The notes under the pieces are model-generated. The model made no database searches, was not told the DNA's origin, and saw nothing but the letters and a program-made list of their open reading frames with translations. From Demetria terragena DSM 11295 (GTDB taxonomy: Bacteria > Actinomycetota > Actinomycetes > Actinomycetales > Dermatophilaceae), in assembly GCF_000376825.1 (NCBI RefSeq), contig NZ_AQXW01000004.1, positions 2,046,001 through 2,110,000 of the forward strand: a DNA stretch of 64,000 nucleotides, read 5' to 3'. This document shows, one piece after another, positions 9,132 through 16,928 of the stretch (its first letter is position 1; every line of letters starts with the position of its first letter). The position numbers and the translations under genes were made by a program.

Positions 9132-10940
9132 ATGTCGTCACGTCGTGGAATGGGAATTTTCGTCGCGCTAGCGCTGGCGGCCTCGAGCGCCGCCACGTTC
9201 ACAGGGTCCGCGCCGGCGGATGCCGCTGCGCCGGCAACGCCGAATGTGGGCAAGCTGGCAGGCTCGCTGGCGAAGCAGAAACTGGCGTGGACGCCGTGTG
9301 TCAAAGAACTTCAGAATGAGGCTAAGGAGGTGATGTGTGCGACGGTGAAAGTGCCAAAGGACTGGCACAACGTAGACGTGAAAGACACCTGGGATGTCGA
9401 GATTAGCCATCTGAAAAACCGGGACCCGAGCCATTCGCGTTATCAGGGAACCATCTTCATGAATCCCGGCGGCCCGGGAGGTAGTGGCCTGCATTATCCG
9501 GGGAAGGTGGACGAGGCGATGCCGGACCTCATGCCGTACTACAACATTCTTGGTTTTGAGCCTCGCGGCATTAAGGGTCTTGGGAGCAGCGATGCCGGAT
9601 GTACTTATTCTTACGCCGAAGGCGCTTCTGAGTGGGAGCAGATGGAGGCGTTCGGGAAGACGTGTAGTCAGAATAAAGATATTAAAACTTTGAACACGGA
9701 GCAGGTGGCCTATGACATGGACTTCATTCGGCACCTGTTGAAACTGCCCAAGGTGGACTACATCGGATATTCGTATGGCACCTGGCTGGGCGCGTGGTAT
9801 TCGAAGGTGTTCGGCGCCAAGTACGGTGGTCGTTTTGTGCTGGATTCGGCCCTGGACGTGAACCAGCCCTGGCTGGGCCACGCCTGGGTGTGGAACCAGG
9901 TCATCGCTCGAGAGCGTCAGCAGACGATGCACTTCGATCTGTGGGAAAAGCGTAAACCGAAGGATCCTGGAGAGCCGAAGGGCAGCGCTCGGGCCGGGTC
10001 GGACAAACAGGCCAGGGCCACATTGACCAAAGCAGGAGCGGGGTCGTTCGACTTTGCCTCGCGTGCGGCGGTGTCAAAGGAGTTGGTGGGCCGAAAGCCC
10101 GCGGGGCCTGCGGACGTGCGGTCGATGCTGACCACTGAGGAGATCGGCTCGGCCAAAGGTTTGCACAGGTCGGTGCTGAAGGACCAGTTGCGGATGCTGG
10201 ACAAGCTCAGCGCCTTGGACAAGGCACCGCAGAAGAAGGCGCCGCGCCGGACTAGTGGCTCGGCGAAAATGGTGGAGGTCACGGACAGCAGTTACGTCTA
10301 CCAGATCGCCTGTAACGATGGGCAGTGGCGGCAGGGCAAGGATTGGTACGAGCAGGGTTTTGCCAAACCCACCAAGGCCCAGCAAGAGGAGGCCGGCAAT
10401 TCGGCTGTCGCACCGTGCGCCTACTGGCGGACGGACACCGTGATGCCGGATATCCCGGACCCGAAAACCTACCCAGAAACCATCGTGGTGCAGTCCGAAC
10501 TCGATGGGGCAACGGCATGGGAACTTGGGCGTGCCAGTGGGCTGACGTTGCCCAACACGAGTTTCATCGCGGTTGACAACGAGAGTGCGCACGGGATCTT
10601 CCCTTACGGCACAGAAGAGGTCGACGGCCCGATCCTCGACTTCTTCCTGACCGGCAAGCGCCCGCCGAATGTCACCATCACGCAGGCCAAGCCTTTCCCG
10701 AAAGAGGAAGTCACCTACGAGTACTGGACTCCGCTATTCAAGGGCGCTAAGCACCACGGCTCACCGAACACCGACCCATGGCGAGTGGCCGGTGGCGGGG
10801 TCGCGACCCCTCGTCCAGTCGAGGTCACCGGAGCTGACCTCACCGCTGCTCCGCAGGCGGCGACTTCCTTCACTCGCTGGGTTGCCCAGACCTACGGACC
10901 GCAGGGCATGGACGTGCTAGCGAAAGAGGCGAAGAAGTAA
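9132..10940 (+). CDS. Secreted alpha/beta hydrolase, tripeptidyl aminopeptidase-like (S33/TAP family)
   Basis: This 602-residue protein begins with a signal peptide (SSRR, a hydrophobic run, then an Ala-rich cleavage region near residues 30-33) and should be exported. The fold is shown by the oxyanion loop NPGGPGGSG (about residues 111-119), the nucleophile elbow GYSYGTWLG (Ser214), a late Asp in QSELDGATAW and the His in ESAHGIF. Family members in Streptomyces remove N-terminal tripeptides from secreted proteins. GGAGG lies eight bases before the ATG. Around 9590-9720 the coding sequence is visibly richer in A/T (for example AATAAAGATATTAAAAC) than its neighbours, so recent acquisition is possible. 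Confidence 0.85.
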   Translation: MSSRRGMGIFVALALAASSAATFTGSAPADAAAPATPNVGKLAGSLAKQKLAWTPCVKELQNEAKEVMCATVKVPKDWHNVDVKDTWDVEISHLKNRDPSHSRYQGTIFMNPGGPGGSGLHYPGKVDEAMPDLMPYYNILGFEPRGIKGLGSSDAGCTYSYAEGASEWEQMEAFGKTCSQNKDIKTLNTEQVAYDMDFIRHLLKLPKVDYIGYSYGTWLGAWYSKVFGAKYGGRFVLDSALDVNQPWLGHAWVWNQVIARERQQTMHFDLWEKRKPKDPGEPKGSARAGSDKQARATLTKAGAGSFDFASRAAVSKELVGRKPAGPADVRSMLTTEEIGSAKGLHRSVLKDQLRMLDKLSALDKAPQKKAPRRTSGSAKMVEVTDSSYVYQIACNDGQWRQGKDWYEQGFAKPTKAQQEEAGNSAVAPCAYWRTDTVMPDIPDPKTYPETIVVQSELDGATAWELGRASGLTLPNTSFIAVDNESAHGIFPYGTEEVDGPILDFFLTGKRPPNVTITQAKPFPKEEVTYEYWTPLFKGAKHHGSPNTDPWRVAGGGVATPRPVEVTGADLTAAPQAATSFTRWVAQTYGPQGMDVLAKEAKK

Positions 10941-10948
10941 CCACGTCG

Positions 10949-10977
10949 CCGGTGGAGCCCCTAGAGGGTTCCACCGG
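10949..10977. terminator. Bidirectional hairpin between convergent genes
   Basis: CCGGTGGA and TCCACCGG arms, continued after one mismatch by CCC/GGG, enclose a CTAGA loop. It starts 9 bases after the hydrolase stop and contains the stop codon of the convergent SRPBCC gene. Confidence 0.6.
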
Positions 10978-11455
10978 TGATGAGTTCGTCGAGCTTGGCA
11001 TAGCCATCATTGATACCGGACTCCATGCCGGAGGCGAGCATCCCGTCGCGTGCTTCGGGTGACTCCAGGAGCGAGACGGAGTGCATGCGGGTCCAGCCGT
11101 CCCCGAGGTCTTCGAAGGTCATGGTGTCCAGCGAGACGCCATCGGGCATTTCCTCCCAGGTGAAGGTCTGGACGAGGCGGTCGGGACGAATGGTGTGGAA
11201 GCAGCCGCGAAAAGCCCACGCCTCCTCGCCCCGGCGGCTGAGGTAGCGGTAGGACCCGCCGGTGCGGGCGTCCCACTCGACGACCTCCGTATCGATGCTC
11301 TTCGGACCGACCCACTGAGTGAAGATCTCTGGGTCGGTGTGAGCGCGGATCAGTTGTTCGCCACTGGCGTGGAAGTCCCGAGTGATGTGAATGATCGGGA
11401 GATTCTCGTCGGCCTCGATGCGCGCCGTGCTGATCCGGTCGGTGGTGGGGGTCAT
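10961..11455 (-). CDS. SRPBCC (AHSA1-like) domain protein
   Basis: This 164-residue cytosolic protein has the START/AHSA1 helix-grip fold. Typical features are ITRDFHASGEQLIRAHTDPEIFTQWVGP near the N-terminus, GGSYRYLS in the central sheet and a C-terminal amphipathic helix (ESGINDGYAKLDELI). The family forms a hydrophobic cavity; bacterial members are usually of unknown ligand. It overlaps the upstream ArsR gene by 4 bases (ATGA). ArsR/SRPBCC pairs are common in actinobacteria and suggest a ligand or stress response controlled by the regulator. No catalytic function can be inferred. Confidence 0.8.
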   Translation of the reverse strand: MTPTTDRISTARIEADENLPIIHITRDFHASGEQLIRAHTDPEIFTQWVGPKSIDTEVVEWDARTGGSYRYLSRRGEEAWAFRGCFHTIRPDRLVQTFTWEEMPDGVSLDTMTFEDLGDGWTRMHSVSLLESPEARDGMLASGMESGINDGYAKLDELITGGTL

Positions 11456-11814
11456 GATGCCTGTCCTTTGCCCTGGTTGGTGTGGTCCTGGTTCGTGCCG
11501 TTCATCTGGTCGAGCACGTCATCAAGGCGCTGGTAGCGCTCCTCGGCTTCCCGTTGATATTTCTCGATCCACTTGGTCATGAGGTCGAAGACCTGCGCCT
11601 CGAGGTGGACGGGGCGACGTTGCGCCTCCTTGGTGCGGGAGACCAGGCCGGCGCCCTCCAGCACCTTGAGGTGCTTGGACACCGCTTGGACGCTCACGTC
11701 GTAGGGCTCGGCGAGCTCATTGACGGTCGCGTCGGCGCGAGCCAGGCGCGCCACCATGTCGCGGCGCGTGGGGTCGGCGAGTGCGGCAAACACTTGCGAG
11801 AGCGGATCAACCAT
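11452..11814 (-). CDS. ArsR-family winged-helix repressor
   Basis: This 120-residue protein opens with FAALADPTRRDMVARLARADATVNELAEPYDVSVQAVSKHLKVLEGAGLVSR, a textbook ArsR HTH. No metal-binding Cys motif is seen, as in the ArsR subgroup paired with SRPBCC proteins. The ATG at 11814 has GAGGAG about 7-12 bases upstream, which favours it over a longer frame that begins within the neighbouring regulatory region. Two palindromic motifs just upstream (11828-11843 and 11878-11887) are candidate autoregulatory sites. Translationally coupled to the following SRPBCC gene. Confidence 0.88.
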   Translation of the reverse strand: MVDPLSQVFAALADPTRRDMVARLARADATVNELAEPYDVSVQAVSKHLKVLEGAGLVSRTKEAQRRPVHLEAQVFDLMTKWIEKYQREAEERYQRLDDVLDQMNGTNQDHTNQGKGQAS

Positions 11815-11827
11815 CAGGAAACTCTCC

Positions 11828-11843
11828 TCAACTAATCGGTTGA
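11828..11843 (-). promoter_or_regulatory. Candidate ArsR operator 1
   Basis: TCAACTAATCGGTTGA has perfect 5-bp arms (TCAAC/GTTGA) and lies next to the ArsR ribosome-binding site. The related palindrome at 11878-11887 supports a repeated operator. Inferred from position and symmetry only. Confidence 0.4.
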
Positions 11844-11877
11844 ATATGAAGAGCGTACGCCGAGTCGCCGGTTTAAA

Positions 11878-11887
11878 CAACCAGTTG
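11878..11887 (-). promoter_or_regulatory. Candidate ArsR operator 2
   Basis: CAACCAGTTG shares the CAAC/GTTG arms of the site 35 bases closer to the gene. It also lies 58 bases before the divergent SIS gene, so one regulator might touch both promoters. Confidence 0.35.
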
Positions 11888-11944
11888 ATTGAATAAAGAG
11901 CTGGCGCGAGAACGGTGACGAAACATGAGCAGGTAGGCCACAAT

Positions 11945-12859
11945 ATGATCATGAAGTTTCAAGCGCCCCCTCCGATGACCCATCTCGAGCGCGAGATCGC
12001 GACCCAGCCGACCGACTGGCGTCGGGTGGCGGACCGGCCGGACGAGTTCGCTGACCGATTGCCGGTGGCTGGAGAGCGGGTGGCTGTCGTCGGGTGCGGG
12101 ACCTCGTGGTTCATGGCCATGGCATATGCCGCGAAGCGTGAGGCGCTCGGGCAGGGCGTGACCGACGCTTTTGCTGGCTCGGAGCATCAGCTGGGTCGTG
12201 GCTATGACCGGGTCGTGTGGCTGAGCCGGTCAGGCACCACTACCGAGGTGGTGGATGCGATGGCCGCAGTCGACCCGGCCACTCCAACGACGGCTATCGT
12301 CGCCGTGGCGGACACTCCGATCGCGCGGCGCGCCCAGCAGGTCATCGTGCTCGATGACGTTGATGAGCAGTCGGTGGTGCAGACGCGGTTCGCCACGACG
12401 GCGTTGGCGATGCTGCGGTCCTCGCTTGGCGATGACCTGACGGCTGCGGTGTCAGACGCACAGGCCGTGCTTGATGAGCAGGTCGACCCCGAACTCCGGG
12501 ACGCCGAACAGATGACCTTTGTCGGCCGCGGCTGGACGATCGGTTTGGCACACGAGGCCGCCTTGAAGTTGCGCGAATCGTGCCAGGCCTGGGCAGAGGC
12601 CTACCCCGCCATGGACTATCGGCACGGCCCCATCGCCATCGCGCAGCCGGGCCGGGTCGTCTGGGCGCTCGGTGAGGTGCCCGAAGGCCTGGAGCGAGAC
12701 GTACGCGCCACGGGGGCCCGCTTCGAACATCGCCCGATCGATCCGCTCGCGGACCTGGTCCGGGTGCACCGCATGTGCTTGGCCAGGGCCTTGGAGCTGG
12801 GCGTGAACCCGGATCAGCCGCGGGGACTCACCCGCAGCGTGGTGCTGGCGGAGTCCTGA
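11945..12859 (+). CDS. SIS-domain sugar isomerase (GlmS-C/AgaS-like)
   Basis: This protein of about 304 residues has two SIS (phosphosugar isomerase) halves: VVGCGTSWFMAMAYAAKRE and SRSGTTTEVVDAMAAVD in the first, FVGRGWTIGLAHEAALKLRESCQAWAEAY plus DYRHGPIAI in the second. The pattern matches actinobacterial SIS proteins that isomerise or deaminate aminosugar phosphates; the exact sugar is unknown. The chosen ATG at 11945 has AGGTAGG nearby upstream. An ATG at 11951 and one at 11975 (MTHLEREIATQP, where family similarity begins) are also possible. It is transcribed divergently from the ArsR/SRPBCC pair and alone in its operon. Confidence 0.8.
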   Translation: MIMKFQAPPPMTHLEREIATQPTDWRRVADRPDEFADRLPVAGERVAVVGCGTSWFMAMAYAAKREALGQGVTDAFAGSEHQLGRGYDRVVWLSRSGTTTEVVDAMAAVDPATPTTAIVAVADTPIARRAQQVIVLDDVDEQSVVQTRFATTALAMLRSSLGDDLTAAVSDAQAVLDEQVDPELRDAEQMTFVGRGWTIGLAHEAALKLRESCQAWAEAYPAMDYRHGPIAIAQPGRVVWALGEVPEGLERDVRATGARFEHRPIDPLADLVRVHRMCLARALELGVNPDQPRGLTRSVVLAES

Positions 12860-12882
12860 CCAGCTCCTGAGGCAAGGCGCGC

Positions 12883-12920
12883 CAATGGCCCCCGGCGACT
12901 GACGTCGCCGGGGGCCATTG
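12883..12920. terminator. Strong 17-bp hairpin between convergent genes
   Basis: CAATGGCCCCCGGCGAC and its exact complement form a 17-bp stem with a 4-base loop, 24 bases after the SIS stop and 20 bases after the convergent symporter stop. No U-tract follows on either strand, but strength and placement indicate a shared bidirectional terminator. Confidence 0.8.
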
Positions 12921-12939
12921 TGGAGGTGTTGCGGTGGAA

Positions 12940-14361
12940 CTACTTCACTGGCTGGATCTCGCCGCTCTTGATGCGACCGAGGTAGCCGGTGTATTCCTTC
13001 TTCATCACGCGGGCCAGGATGTAGAGGCCGATGACATTCGGGACGGCCATGGCGAAGACCATCGCGTCGCCGAAGTCCAGCACTGCCTTGAGGGTCAGCA
13101 CCGAGCCGATGACCGTGAAGATGCAGAACACGACCTTGAAGGCGTTCTCCGCGATCACGTTGTCGCCAAAGAGATAGCCGATGCCTTTCATGCCGTAGTA
13201 CGACCAGGAAATCATCGTCGAGAAAGCGAAGAGCGTCACCGCGATGGCCAGCACCGACGGGAACCAGGGAATGACCGACTCAAAGGCGTCCGAGGTCAGG
13301 GCGACACCATCGCTGGCGTCCTCCTGGGTGTAGACACCGGTGATGATGATCGTCAGCGCGGTCATCGAGCAGATCACGATCGTGTCGATGAATGGCTCGA
13401 GGATCGCCACGAAGCCCTCCGTCGCCGGCTCATTCGTCTTCACCGCAGAGTGGGCGATCGAGGCTGACCCGACGCCGGCTTCATTGGAGAAGGCCGCCCG
13501 CTGGAACCCGACCATCAACGCGCCGATGACGCCGCCTGCGGCTCCGGCCCCGGTGAAGGCGCCATCGAAAACCTTCCCGATGGCATCCGGGATGGATCCG
13601 ATGTTGCCGAGGATCACGATGAGGCACGCCGTGATGTAGAGAACGGCCATGAACGGCACGATCTTCTCGGTTACCTTCGCGATGCTCTTGATGCCACCGA
13701 TAATGACGACTCCAACGAGTATCGCGAACGCGATGCCGATCCACAGCTCCTGGCCAGCCAACGGGCTGTCTTGCTTGCCGCCGGTGGCTTTGATGAGCTG
13801 AACGGTGGCCTGGTTGGACTGCACCATGTTGCCGCCGCCAAGTGCGCCACCGACGCAGAAGATTGCGAACGCGGCAGCCAGGACCTTGCCGAGCACCGGC
13901 ATCTTGGTGACCTGGGCAACGCCGTCACGCAGGTAGTACATGGGTCCACCAGATACCGAGCCGTCGGCGTGTTGGCGCCGGTACATCACGCCGAGCATGC
14001 ACTCCACGAACTTGGTGGTCATGCCGAGGAAGCCGGCCATGATCATCCAGAACATCGCCCCCGGGCCACCCAGCGTGATCGCGACCGCGACACCGGAGAT
14101 GTTGCCGAGACCGACGGTTCCGGACACGGCGGTGGCGAGCGCCTGGAAGTGGGAGACCTCGCCTGCGTCGTTGGGGTCGGAGTACTTCCCGCGGACCAAG
14201 TCGATGCCCTGCTTGAAGCCTCGGATGTTGATGAAGCCGGTGTAAGCAGTGAAGATCACGCCCGCGCAGATCAGCCAGAAGACGACCAAGGGCACATCGG
14301 TGCCGTTGACGGTCACCGCGAAGAACACGATCTCGGAAATTTTGTTCAGAACGTCTTCCAT
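12940..14361 (-). CDS. AGCS-family sodium:alanine/amino-acid symporter
   Basis: This 473-residue membrane protein has about 10-11 hydrophobic helices and the AGCS signature region FQALATAVSGTVGLGNISGVAVAI near residues 72-95. Further family blocks are GPGAMFWMIMAGFLGMTTKFVECMLG and FQRAAFSNEAGVGSASIAHSAV. Members import alanine or glycine with sodium. The start ATG overlaps the stop of the upstream universal stress protein gene by one base (TAATG), so the two are translationally coupled, an uncommon pairing. It ends at a strong hairpin shared with the SIS gene. Confidence 0.92.
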   Translation of the reverse strand: MEDVLNKISEIVFFAVTVNGTDVPLVVFWLICAGVIFTAYTGFINIRGFKQGIDLVRGKYSDPNDAGEVSHFQALATAVSGTVGLGNISGVAVAITLGGPGAMFWMIMAGFLGMTTKFVECMLGVMYRRQHADGSVSGGPMYYLRDGVAQVTKMPVLGKVLAAAFAIFCVGGALGGGNMVQSNQATVQLIKATGGKQDSPLAGQELWIGIAFAILVGVVIIGGIKSIAKVTEKIVPFMAVLYITACLIVILGNIGSIPDAIGKVFDGAFTGAGAAGGVIGALMVGFQRAAFSNEAGVGSASIAHSAVKTNEPATEGFVAILEPFIDTIVICSMTALTIIITGVYTQEDASDGVALTSDAFESVIPWFPSVLAIAVTLFAFSTMISWSYYGMKGIGYLFGDNVIAENAFKVVFCIFTVIGSVLTLKAVLDFGDAMVFAMAVPNVIGLYILARVMKKEYTGYLGRIKSGEIQPVK

Positions 14362-14792
14362 TACGGAACCACCGTTACTGGGACGGGAGCGACCTGGACC
14401 AGATGGCTCGGGATGCTGCCAAAGAGAGCCTGACGAACGCGGCTGTCACCGGTGCGCCCGACGACGAGGCCAGTGGCTTCGCGCTCGCGAATGAGGTCAA
14501 TGAGCAGGTCGATCGGGTCGCCATGCTTGACGAATCCCTCAGCGGTCACGCCCTCCTCGCGAGCCAGGCTCACCATGGGTTCAACCACCTGCTCGGTCGC
14601 AGCCTTAAGTTCCTTGGAGCGTTGGGTGGATCGGAACTCGTTTTCTCCAGGGGTACTGAACGAGTAGGGCGACCACGGGATGACGTGGGCGATGAGCAAC
14701 TCGAAGTCGAGTTTGTGCGCGCGGAAGCAGGCGTACTCGACAGCATGTCGACTCGCCGCACTCCCATCGACGCCAACTAGAACGACGGCCAT
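14361..14792 (-). CDS. Universal stress protein (UspA family)
   Basis: This 143-residue single Usp domain begins MAVVLVGVDGSAASRHAVEYA and ends with the ATP-binding loop VVGRTGDSRVRQALFGSIPSHLVQVAPVPVTVVP (G-2x-G-9x-G-S pattern). Such proteins bind ATP and modulate stress survival. The ATG at 14792 has GGAGG eight bases upstream; a GTG three codons earlier would overlap that ribosome-binding site. It leads a two-gene operon with the AGCS symporter. Its promoter lies back to back with the iron-regulated siderophore promoter. Confidence 0.9.
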   Translation of the reverse strand: MAVVLVGVDGSAASRHAVEYACFRAHKLDFELLIAHVIPWSPYSFSTPGENEFRSTQRSKELKAATEQVVEPMVSLAREEGVTAEGFVKHGDPIDLLIDLIREREATGLVVGRTGDSRVRQALFGSIPSHLVQVAPVPVTVVP

Positions 14793-14902
14793 GTGGGGCA
14801 CCTCCAGAATCTGTGCAGGTCGCGGACCAACGTATCCGCGATAGAGGTGATTTGGGGCGAGTTCGCGAGATCGTGATGCGCCGGAGGAATCTCGCCCGGA
14901 AT

Positions 14903-14921
14903 ATAGGTTAGGCTTACCGAA
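14903..14921 (+). promoter_or_regulatory. Iron box (IdeR/DmdR-type) of the siderophore biosynthesis operon
   Basis: ATAGGTTAGGCTTACCGAA agrees at 16 of 19 positions with the actinobacterial iron box TTAGGTTAGGCTAACCTAA. It lies 43 bases before mbtH, where an iron-loaded DtxR-family repressor would block transcription of the four biosynthesis genes when iron is plentiful. Confidence 0.88.
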
Positions 14922-14963
14922 GTAACATGGTTCGGTACGTCACACCCGGTCGAAAGTTTGAGG

Positions 14964-15212
14964 ATGAACCCGTTCGATGATGACAGCGGTCGATTCTGGG
15001 CCCTGGTGAACCAGGAGCAGCAGTACTCGTTGTGGCCCACCTTTCAGACAGTCCCGGGCGGTTGGGCCATCGCCTTCGGGGGCGCTGAAGGCGCAAGCCG
15101 CCAAGAGGTCCTCGAGTGGATCGAGCAGACCTGGACTGATCTGCGCCCACAGTCCTTGCGCGATCACATTGCTCAGCACCGCGCTGAGAACGCTGGCGTC
15201 ATCACCGGTTGA
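14964..15212 (+). CDS. MbtH-family NRPS accessory protein
   Basis: This 82-residue protein is an MbtH-like chaperone that binds NRPS adenylation domains and is needed for their folding or activity. It begins MNPFDDDSGRFWALVNQEQQYSLWP, continues VPGGWAIAFG and ends WTDLRPQSL, containing the family's conserved Asn, Ser-Leu-Trp-Pro and Trp residues. The ATG at 14964 is favoured over a TTG two codons upstream because MNPF is the usual beginning. It is the first gene after the iron box and likely serves the three adenylation domains of the NRPS downstream. Confidence 0.95.
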   Translation: MNPFDDDSGRFWALVNQEQQYSLWPTFQTVPGGWAIAFGGAEGASRQEVLEWIEQTWTDLRPQSLRDHIAQHRAENAGVITG

Positions 15213-15259
15213 CCGCAGCCTTTTTGCGCCCACCCATTCGACTGCTCCTGGAGATCGCT

Positions 15260-16927
15260 ATGCCTCGAACCGTCACCCATGCCGTCCGTTCGACGGACAC
15301 CACCGTGGAGCCTCTACACCTGGAGGGCGTGGTGCCCTACCCGGCCGACCTCGCCCAGGAGTACCGCCGCCACGGCTGGTGGCAAGACCAGACCTTCTCC
15401 GAAATGCTGTTCGACACCATCCAGCGAACGCCAGATCGGACCGCCCTCATCGCGGGCGAAAGCGCTCTGACCTACGCAGAGTTGGGAGAACGGGTCCTGC
15501 GTATCGCCGCCGGATTCCAGGCCATGGGGATCACGCGTGGCGACCGCGTCGTCGTGCAACTGCCCAACCTGCGCGAATACATCCCCCTGCTGTTCGGGTT
15601 GTATGAAATCGGTGCCATTCCGGTGCTGGCGCTGGCTGCTCATCAGCGCCACGAGATCAGCCACTTCGTCGAGTTGGCAGGCGCCTGTGCCTATCTCACA
15701 GTCGAGTCCTACGACGGAGTCGACCTGGGATCCCTCGCCAAAGAACTCACCGAGTCGGTGGATTCGCTCGATCACGCGGTCGTCCTGACAGCAGACGGTC
15801 AGGGCCAGGCCCTTCGCGACCTACTCGCGCACGAGCCGCTGACCCACGAACGCCGGTCGCTGCCCGAAGACGTGGCCTTCTTGCAGCTGTCGGGCGGAAC
15901 AACCGGCACCTCGAAGCTGATACCCCACACGCACGAGGCATACCTCGGCTCCATGCGCGGGGCCGTTCGCGTCGGCGGCACGACCGAGGCCTCCGTTCAG
16001 TTGGTCGTCCTGCCGATGCCCCATGCGCTCGCCATGCGTTCGCCAGGTTTCTTGGGGGCCCTGTCGGTGGGCGCGACCGTGGTGTTGGCGCCCGATGCCA
16101 GCCCCGATTCAGCCTTCCCCTTGGTGGAGGAGCATCGCGTCACGGAACTCGCGCTCGTCCCGCCGCTCGCGCTGGCCTGGTTGAACTCATCGCTACGGAC
16201 GGGTTACGACCTGAGCAGTATGCAGATTTTGCGGGTGGGAGGTGCGGCGTTCGGTCCCGGCCCCGCGGCTCGAGTACGCCCCGAACTCGGCGCCACGCTG
16301 CAGCAGAGCTATGGCATGGCCGAGGGTCTGCACACCTTCACCGCGTTGGACGAAGACGACGCCATCATCACCACCCGGCAGGGCCGGCCGCCCTCAGCGG
16401 CGGACGAGATTCGCATCGTGGATGAGCATGAGTGCCCCGTGCCTGCGGGGCAACCGGGTCAGTTGTTGACGCGCGGGCCATACACGGTGCGTGGCTACTA
16501 CCGTGCGCCGCAACACAATGCCCAGGCGTTCACGGCAGATGGCTTCTATCGCGTGGGTGACCTCGTCACTCAGGACGACAACGGCTACCTGTCCGTCGTC
16601 GGGCGGGTCAAGGATCAGATCAATCGAGGGGGCGAAAAGGTCGCGCCGCTGGAGGTCGAGAACCTCCTGGTCGACCATCCGGATGTGCACGACGCGTCGG
16701 TGATCGGGGTTCCAGACGAGCGTCTCGGCGAGCACGTCAAGGCCTTCCTGGTGCCGCGGCGCGGGGTGGAGCCGTCGACGTTGACGGTGGCCGTCATGCG
16801 CGCCTACCTCCGCGAGCGCGGGCTGGCGCCCTACAAACTGCCCGACCAAGTGGAGGTCGTCACCCATTTCCCGCGGACGGTCGCGGGAAAGGTCAGCAAA
16901 CGAGATCAACGAACTCAGAAAGCATGA
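15260..16927 (+). CDS. Aryl-acid AMP ligase (EntE/DhbE family), predicted 3,4-dihydroxybenzoate-activating
   Basis: This stand-alone adenylation enzyme (555 residues) activates an aromatic acid with ATP and loads it on an aryl carrier protein. Motifs: [18 protein letters not shown] (A3), [10 protein letters not shown] (A5), FYRVGDL and [12 protein letters not shown] (A7-A8), and GKVSKRDQR with the catalytic Lys (A10). In DhbE the 2-hydroxyl of 2,3-DHB is bound by Asn235 in HNYPLSSPG; here the matching segment is HALAMRSPG (H255, Ala256). Ser261, which favours DHB over salicylate, is kept. Loss of that Asn fits a substrate without a 2-hydroxyl, such as 3,4-DHB (inference). GGAG precedes the ATG. 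The partner carrier is probably the fusion protein at 29030. Confidence 0.88.
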   Translation: MPRTVTHAVRSTDTTVEPLHLEGVVPYPADLAQEYRRHGWWQDQTFSEMLFDTIQRTPDRTALIAGESALTYAELGERVLRIAAGFQAMGITRGDRVVVQLPNLREYIPLLFGLYEIGAIPVLALAAHQRHEISHFVELAGACAYLTVESYDGVDLGSLAKELTESVDSLDHAVVLTADGQGQALRDLLAHEPLTHERRSLPEDVAFLQLSGGTTGTSKLIPHTHEAYLGSMRGAVRVGGTTEASVQLVVLPMPHALAMRSPGFLGALSVGATVVLAPDASPDSAFPLVEEHRVTELALVPPLALAWLNSSLRTGYDLSSMQILRVGGAAFGPGPAARVRPELGATLQQSYGMAEGLHTFTALDEDDAIITTRQGRPPSAADEIRIVDEHECPVPAGQPGQLLTRGPYTVRGYYRAPQHNAQAFTADGFYRVGDLVTQDDNGYLSVVGRVKDQINRGGEKVAPLEVENLLVDHPDVHDASVIGVPDERLGEHVKAFLVPRRGVEPSTLTVAVMRAYLRERGLAPYKLPDQVEVVTHFPRTVAGKVSKRDQRTQKA

Positions 16928-16928
16928 C

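Noticed and set aside
8740-9171. Open frame of 143 codons in the gap before the hydrolase gene
   Set aside because: It shows no family resemblance, crosses the palindromic operator and the hydrolase ribosome-binding site, and has a composition typical of a chance frame.
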